Shown here in pieces: positions 24,283 to 27,996 of a stretch of DNA of 27,996 bases. Made by a program: the position numbers and the translations under genes. Under the pieces are notes generated by a model. It was given only the letters and a program-made list of their open reading frames with translations, had not been told where the DNA came from and made no database searches. Source of the DNA: Micrococcales bacterium UBA2465 (lineage in GTDB: Bacteria; Actinomycetota; Actinomycetes; Actinomycetales; Microbacteriaceae); the NCBI GenBank assembly GCA_002342255.1, contig DDPP01000038.1:12695-40690 (forward strand). The letters are read 5' to 3'. The stretch's first letter is position 1. Each line of letters starts with the position of its first letter.

Positions 24283-25241
24283 CAGCTGACCCCGCTAAAA
24301 GAGCCGGCAAGAGCTGCCACAATGAAGCCAATCCAGCAAATATCGCCAATTCGCCATCGTTGATTTATGTATTTAGTCCTACTTTCGCCAAGCGAAGACA
24401 TTCTTATATAAAGGAATGCGGCGATTAGCCCGAAAATGGTTAACCCTAAATCTAGTTGAAGGTTCTCAGGGCTGACTAATAAAAGGAATGTTCCAATCGC
24501 CAAACATGCTACGGCAAGTAAACCCAACAACCTGGTTAGCGTTTGCTGAACCCGAGTTTTCTTACCTTTCCTTCCAAATCCTCGGGCAGACATACTGGCC
24601 GCCAATGACATGGATTGATCAATAGTGTCTTCCAAAACTGGGATAACTATGCCTGGGATGGCACGAATTCCTTTTGATTGACCACGGAGACTTCTTGCCC
24701 TTCGCACACGTTTGATGGAGGAAATTAACTGTGGAGCAAGGTTCAGTGCTATCGAGATTGCCGTTGCCACTTCGTATAGAGCGCCGGGTGTAGCTTTCAA
24801 AAGTTTTCTTGGATTCGCTAAAGATGAAGCCATCCCGATGGAGAGAATAATCGCCGATAGTCGCAAGCCATCGGTAAGTGCTGCATTGAAGCTAAGCGCC
24901 GAGATCGAACCTAGGAGCTGAAAACTAAATCCGTTTCCAAAATCAAAAGTTAATCTTGGAAGGGTAATCAGAGGATTGTCCAAATCTGCTTCCAGATTGA
25001 ATATCATTCTGAACACGACTCGAATGAAAATTACTATCAGGGCTAAGCGAAGGTAAAAGCTTATCGATTTTGACCAACTCGCCTCTTCTCTAAAGAGCCA
25101 AACAAAGGCCATCGATATTGCCGAAATACTCAGCAGGATTATTTGGTTCTTGGTGAGCGATGCGCACACCGTGAAACTCAACCCGAGCAACCACCAGGTC
25201 GCCGGGTTAGTTTTAGAAACGGATAGAAAACTATTTTTCAC
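24282..25241 (-). CDS. ECF transporter transmembrane subunit EcfT
   Basis: 319-residue membrane protein that couples ATP hydrolysis to toppling of the S component. N-terminal helices (about 15-80) precede a long cytoplasmic coupling region holding the two Arg-containing motifs that dock on the ATPases: RRARSLRGQ near 183 and SMSARGFGRKG near 218. Two or three C-terminal helices follow. The start is GTG at 25241 and lies 11 bases inside the preceding gene; no Shine-Dalgarno is evident, so translation is probably coupled. It is dedicated to this operon because the full set (T, A1A2, S) is present. Confidence 0.9.
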   Translation of the reverse strand: MKNSFLSVSKTNPATWWLLGLSFTVCASLTKNQIILLSISAISMAFVWLFREEASWSKSISFYLRLALIVIFIRVVFRMIFNLEADLDNPLITLPRLTFDFGNGFSFQLLGSISALSFNAALTDGLRLSAIILSIGMASSLANPRKLLKATPGALYEVATAISIALNLAPQLISSIKRVRRARSLRGQSKGIRAIPGIVIPVLEDTIDQSMSLAASMSARGFGRKGKKTRVQQTLTRLLGLLAVACLAIGTFLLLVSPENLQLDLGLTIFGLIAAFLYIRMSSLGESRTKYINQRWRIGDICWIGFIVAALAGSFSGVS

Positions 25242-25755
25242 AGGAATGGGTTATTGGTTTAACTCGTGGCGCGGAAGTCAGCACTTCACCGGGGGATAGA
25301 AATCGCCAGCCCTCAGCCGTGCCACATTTAGCTTTATGTCCAGCGGCACCTACAGGGCTGTATTCCCATTTGCCATCAATGGCAACAAAGAATGCCCAAG
25401 AGCCGGTTGAAGATCCTGGAGTGTTAATGCAGTTTTCTAAAGATTCATCTGGGAAGCCGTTAATCCTGCAAACGAAACCGACCGGATACTGATCTGTGCC
25501 TGAAACCTCTAGACCAGCTGCGGCAAAGAGTTTCCATGAACTTCCATCGAAATTGGAAACGCATTTCTCAATCGGATTTCTAGTCGACCCTGAGCCGAAA
25601 TCGATAACCAGCGAAGTTCCAGATTCAGAACATTGACCATCTTTTGCAGCACTTGGAGTCGACTCTTGGTTGGATGGGCTGGTGCGATTGATTAAAAACC
25701 CAATCGCCACCAGAGCCACCAGACCAACCAGAGCTAGCCTGACGAATAACCTCAT
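25231..25755 (-). CDS. Membrane-anchored DUF4430-like protein (transcobalamin beta-domain-like)
   Basis: 174-residue protein: an N-terminal hydrophobic helix (about 5-24) anchors a small extracytoplasmic domain. The domain shows the DUF4430/transcobalamin C-terminal pattern: WKLFAAAGLEVSGTD, then GFVCRINGFPDE, then GSWAFFVAIDGKWEYSPVGA, then AEGWRFLSPGE. It has six cysteines outside the anchor, likely disulfides (QC, KC, VCR, NC, KC, SC). No lipobox is present, so anchoring is by the helix. In vertebrate intrinsic factor and transcobalamin this beta domain caps B12 held by the alpha-barrel domain. Here it is a separate protein whose ATG overlaps the alpha-barrel gene stop by one base. The binding role is inferred from context and family. 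Confidence 0.8.
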   Translation of the reverse strand: MRLFVRLALVGLVALVAIGFLINRTSPSNQESTPSAAKDGQCSESGTSLVIDFGSGSTRNPIEKCVSNFDGSSWKLFAAAGLEVSGTDQYPVGFVCRINGFPDESLENCINTPGSSTGSWAFFVAIDGKWEYSPVGAAGHKAKCGTAEGWRFLSPGEVLTSAPRVKPITHSCEK

Positions 25756-26705
25756 TACTTTACTTTTTGTTTGAGGATGTCTGTGAAGTTCAAGTTATTC
25801 AGGGCCAAAATTGCTTGGGAAGTGCTGAACACATCGGATAACCCATCTGACCAAGGTGAGATGATCCCGCCATCTTTAGGATTGACCTGCTTCTTCAGCC
25901 ACTCTGAATAGGGGTTGGTGTCGTTCTCCCAAGTACGGTATGCCATAGCTGCATAAGCTGTTCCACTTGGATCGATCTCATTGAAAGATGTCCAGTGATC
26001 TCCGTCAATTTTGTTTTTGTTCAGCCAAACTTTAGCTCTTCCGGCAACGAATGTCTTCATGCTCTGATCTGTTTCGTTTCCTAGCACGCTGGTTAGTTTG
26101 AGGGTCATTGCAACAAATCCGGTTACATCAGAAGCCTCGCTCGCGCTAAAGTCTCCGTAGACGTACTTATAGCCACCAGATTCTTCAAATTGGTTTGCCA
26201 AAACGAGCGATACTTTATTCGCTAATTCTTTTTCATCGGCGGCCAAAAGACCATAGATTACCCAGCAATATGAAAAGTTATTTGTGTCAGGAACTGTTCC
26301 ATCTGCAGCGATTACTGACTTCAGTTCCTTTAGTTTCTTCTGCACAGTTTTATCATCAAAGAAATCTAGAGCTCTGGCAGTAAAAATGTATTCAGCTTTT
26401 AGCCCTGGAGTTTTGATTAATTTCTGATTCTTTTTTAGCCAAGCTATAGCTTTTGTAAATTTTGATTTGTCATAACCTACGCCGCTGAGCTGGATCATGG
26501 TCTCCATCGTTATGCCAATATCGGCTTGACCGTCGTCGTACTGATCGACGTATTCGCCATTTTTTAGCTGCGAATAAAGCCATTGGCTTGTTTTTGGATT
26601 TGAGTCCTTACCATATCCCGAAAGGGAACATGAAGCTAAGGTGATGGTGAGCGCACTGGCAATTGCAAAAACAATTACCGTTCTCAATTTGTTTGTTGTT
26701 GACAT
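25755..26705 (-). CDS. Lipoprotein with transcobalamin/intrinsic-factor-like alpha-barrel
   Basis: 316-residue surface lipoprotein: signal peptide with lipobox LASC (lipidated Cys26), then an all-helical repeat domain of the terpenoid-cyclase/prenyltransferase fold. Repeats are visible as TSQWLYSQLKNGEYVD, FTKAIAWLKKNQKLIKTPG, VTGFVAMTLKLT and GTAYAAMAYRTW. Near the C-terminus DVFSTSQAILALNNL resembles the YSTPLALQ segment of transcobalamin and intrinsic factor, where the alpha-barrel contacts cobalamin. It is the first gene after the cobalamin riboswitch, so it is very likely an extracellular B12-binding protein feeding the ECF transporter. No prenyltransferase catalytic motif is apparent. 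AAAGGG 5 bases before ATG is the ribosome site and lies in a hairpin. Confidence 0.82.
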   Translation of the reverse strand: MSTTNKLRTVIVFAIASALTITLASCSLSGYGKDSNPKTSQWLYSQLKNGEYVDQYDDGQADIGITMETMIQLSGVGYDKSKFTKAIAWLKKNQKLIKTPGLKAEYIFTARALDFFDDKTVQKKLKELKSVIAADGTVPDTNNFSYCWVIYGLLAADEKELANKVSLVLANQFEESGGYKYVYGDFSASEASDVTGFVAMTLKLTSVLGNETDQSMKTFVAGRAKVWLNKNKIDGDHWTSFNEIDPSGTAYAAMAYRTWENDTNPYSEWLKKQVNPKDGGIISPWSDGLSDVFSTSQAILALNNLNFTDILKQKVK

Positions 26706-26728
26706 CGCAACCCTTTCTGGTTTGCGAT
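26704..26728 (-). promoter_or_regulatory. Ribosome-site-sequestering hairpin of the riboswitch
   Basis: On the minus strand ATCGCAA (complement of 26722-26728) pairs with TTGCGAT (complement of 26704-26710), holding AAAGGG and the first bases of the start codon. A second copy of ATCGCA (complement of 26734-26739) lies just upstream and could compete for the same partner. This suggests control of translation initiation, not termination; no T-tract terminator is present. Confidence 0.65.
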
Positions 26729-26900
26729 CCTTGTGCGATGACGGGCAAAAAATTTACCCGACTCCACCCGCAGACCACGACGGTATATATTTTGGAGTCA
26801 TTGACTTGGCAGGCATTCCGACTCATCGAAATTCGAATCACGGTTGCGGGTCAGTACTGGGTTCACACCAGTTTTCCCTACCAAAACAACTGTGCCTAAA
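26704..26900 (-). promoter_or_regulatory. Cobalamin riboswitch
   Basis: On the minus strand the conserved core is clear: GGTAGGGAAAACTGGTGTGA, then ACCCAGTACTGACCCGCAAC, then the closing box GAGTCGGAATGCCTGCC. The arms AGGCA and TGCCT (complements of 26893-26897 and 26811-26815) form P2. Downstream a P13 hairpin GACTCCA/TGGAGTC (complements of 26793-26799 and 26760-26766) carries TGCGGG in its loop, complementary to CCCGCA of L5 (complement of 26845-26850). That is the kissing-loop interaction of the class. Binding of B12 is expected to lower expression of the whole operon. Confidence 0.94.
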
Positions 26901-26905
26901 GATTC

Positions 26906-27127
26906 AGGCGTTAGACAACCATAGCACCAGGAACAGGAAGACTCGGTTTAGACCTGTATTTCTGCGGTTTTTTGCTTTGTTTCGGGCTTGTAAAGAAATA
27001 TAACGATTTGGCTTTAACCCCCTGTTTCATGTCGGTGTTTAGGGGTAGAGTTTCACTACCCAAGGAAACATGTGGGTCAGAGTCTCGTATTCTGGCAAAT
27101 GTGTTTCCCCATTAACAAGGAGAAACA
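26906..27127. other. Intergenic region between the B12 operon and the substrate-binding protein gene
   Basis: This divergent spacer should hold promoters for both sides, but I find no pair of boxes I would defend. It contains an inverted repeat GGGTAG (27043-27048) / CTACCC (27056-27061) with a 7-base loop. A second pair, GGAAACA (27064-27070) / TGTTTCC (27102-27108), lies in the presumed leader of the rightward gene, and TATTCT (27088-27093) could be a -10. A possible 21-codon leader frame starts at 27070. Confidence 0.4.
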
Positions 27128-27996
27128 ATGAATAAAAATCTGGTCAAGGGCCTAGCCCTAGTCGCAGTTTCTGTTCTAGGAGTAACAGGTTTGAGCCTGT
27201 CACCTGCGAATGCAACTGCAGCTAACAAGACCCTGATTGTCCAAGAGGGCAACACACTATCAGGTCTTAACACCGGTGTTAATGGTAAGAACCTAGTAAC
27301 TAACGTGGACGTACTTACTCCTACTGGTGCTGGATTCACTTACTTTAACAACAAGGCTGTTCTTATTCGCAACACTGCCTTCGGTACATTTAAGATCACC
27401 AAGAACAGTTGTTCACCAACTGCAACCACCCAGGCTCAGCTTGACGCTCAGTTCGGATGTTTCGCAGTTACTTACACTGTCAAGAAAGGTTTGAAGTATT
27501 CAGACGGAACTCTGATTACCGCTCAGGATCTTTTGCTAAGTCACGCTCTATCAAGCTCTGATTACTCAATCAAGGCTGGTTTGGGTGACCCTAATTCAGA
27601 TGCTGGATCACGTTTCAACTCTGCTGGTTACGGTGGCGCATATGACACCCACACTCGTGCAGACTCATTCGATCTAAGCGATGACAACTTCTCTGTGACT
27701 GTAAAGTATGACGCTTTCCAGCCTGACTGGCAGATCTTCGGACCTGGCCCAGGTGCAGTTCACGCTTTGGTTGGTCTTGCAAAGGGTAAGAAGGCTCTTC
27801 AGTCTGTCCGTACAAACGCTACATACAAGTCATTGTTTGAAGACGCTTACTACGGTGCTATGGCTGATCTTCCAGCTCAGAGCGACCCAGACTACGCAGA
27901 TGAGAAGGCAGCTCGTGATGACTCTCGTACACTAATGGGAAGAATTGCTGACAAGTGGTCAACCGTATGGAACATCACAACCGTCAACTCTTCAAC
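27128..27996 (+). CDS. Oligopeptide-type ABC transporter substrate-binding protein (3' end outside window)
   Basis: Open frame from ATG 27128 to the window edge, 289 codons visible. Residues 1-30 form a signal peptide ending SPANA, with AAGGAG (27117-27122) 5 bases upstream. The mature part matches solute-binding family 5: YTVKKGLKYSDGTLITAQDLLLSH is the signature for the peptide-binding group, later FDLSDDNFSVTVKYDAFQPDW. It should capture peptides outside the cell for an ABC importer whose permease and ATPase genes would lie to the right. There is no lipobox cysteine near the signal peptide, unusual for a Gram-positive solute-binding protein. Anchoring could come from the unseen C-terminus. 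Unusually uniform codon choice (GCT, AAG, GAC) hints at high expression. Confidence 0.9.
   Translation, partial: MNKNLVKGLALVAVSVLGVTGLSLSPANATAANKTLIVQEGNTLSGLNTGVNGKNLVTNVDVLTPTGAGFTYFNNKAVLIRNTAFGTFKITKNSCSPTATTQAQLDAQFGCFAVTYTVKKGLKYSDGTLITAQDLLLSHALSSSDYSIKAGLGDPNSDAGSRFNSAGYGGAYDTHTRADSFDLSDDNFSVTVKYDAFQPDWQIFGPGPGAVHALVGLAKGKKALQSVRTNATYKSLFEDAYYGAMADLPAQSDPDYADEKAARDDSRTLMGRIADKWSTVWNITTVNSS

Noticed and set aside
25755..26705. Prenyltransferase or squalene-cyclase enzyme
   Set aside because: The helical repeat fold fits, but catalytic DxDD-type motifs are missing and the protein is a lipoprotein behind a B12 riboswitch.
26641..27003. 120-codon plus-strand frame across the riboswitch region
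   Set aside because: It overlaps a clear cobalamin riboswitch and the lipoprotein signal peptide on the other strand; no ribosome site.
1..27996. CRISPR arrays, insertion sequences, prophage or integration sites, including at tRNA-Leu
   Set aside because: No regularly spaced direct repeats, transposase or integrase reading frames, or duplicated tRNA 3' segment were seen.

Overview
The window looks like a piece of chromosome from a small-genome, low-to-moderate-GC actinobacterium. My best guess is the freshwater Microbacteriaceae ('Luna'-type) group. This is inferred from the gene order prfB-ftsE-ftsX-smpB-ssrA, a mycobacterial-type Ung, a tmRNA tag ending in DFALAA, actinobacterial Tad pilus genes, short intergenic gaps and a heliorhodopsin. 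No phage, insertion sequence or CRISPR array was seen.

Layout. 1-1051: 3' part of ung and a GNAT acetyltransferase. 1095-3209: secreted subtilase with two Fn3-like modules between propeptide and catalytic domain, then a terminator whose last T is shared with a minus-strand tRNA-Leu(UAG). 3399-7038: compact tad/flp cluster (TadA ATPase, TadB, TadC, a 53-aa pilin-like peptide and three TadE/TadG-like pseudopilins) with overlapping genes. 7039-14286, minus strand: two paralogous secreted GH13 pullulanase/alpha-amylase-type enzymes flanking an MFS transporter, apparently one alpha-glucan-use operon. 14350-18130: housekeeping block with release factor 2, FtsEX, SmpB and tmRNA. 18229-20031: ECF sigma factor and a single-pass membrane protein, probably its partner. 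20106-20966: heliorhodopsin with the retinal lysine and glutamate counterion in place. 21018-21929: divergent pair (HicB-like/coiled-coil/HTH protein and a DoxX-like membrane protein) with a strikingly symmetric promoter region. 21926-26905, minus strand: cobalamin-riboswitch operon encoding a lipoprotein resembling the alpha-barrel of transcobalamin/intrinsic factor, a membrane-anchored protein resembling their beta domain (DUF4430-like), then EcfT, fused EcfA1A2 and an ECF S component. 27128-end: start of a secreted oligopeptide-type ABC substrate-binding protein, cut by the window edge.

The most notable system is the last operon. It looks like a two-piece bacterial counterpart of vertebrate cobalamin-binding proteins coupled to a dedicated ECF transporter and controlled by vitamin B12. 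The heliorhodopsin beside an ECF sigma system is the second highlight. Starch debranching, peptide uptake, secreted protease, B12 scavenging and a photoreceptor fit a free-living heterotroph scavenging in lit water. That ecology is inference.
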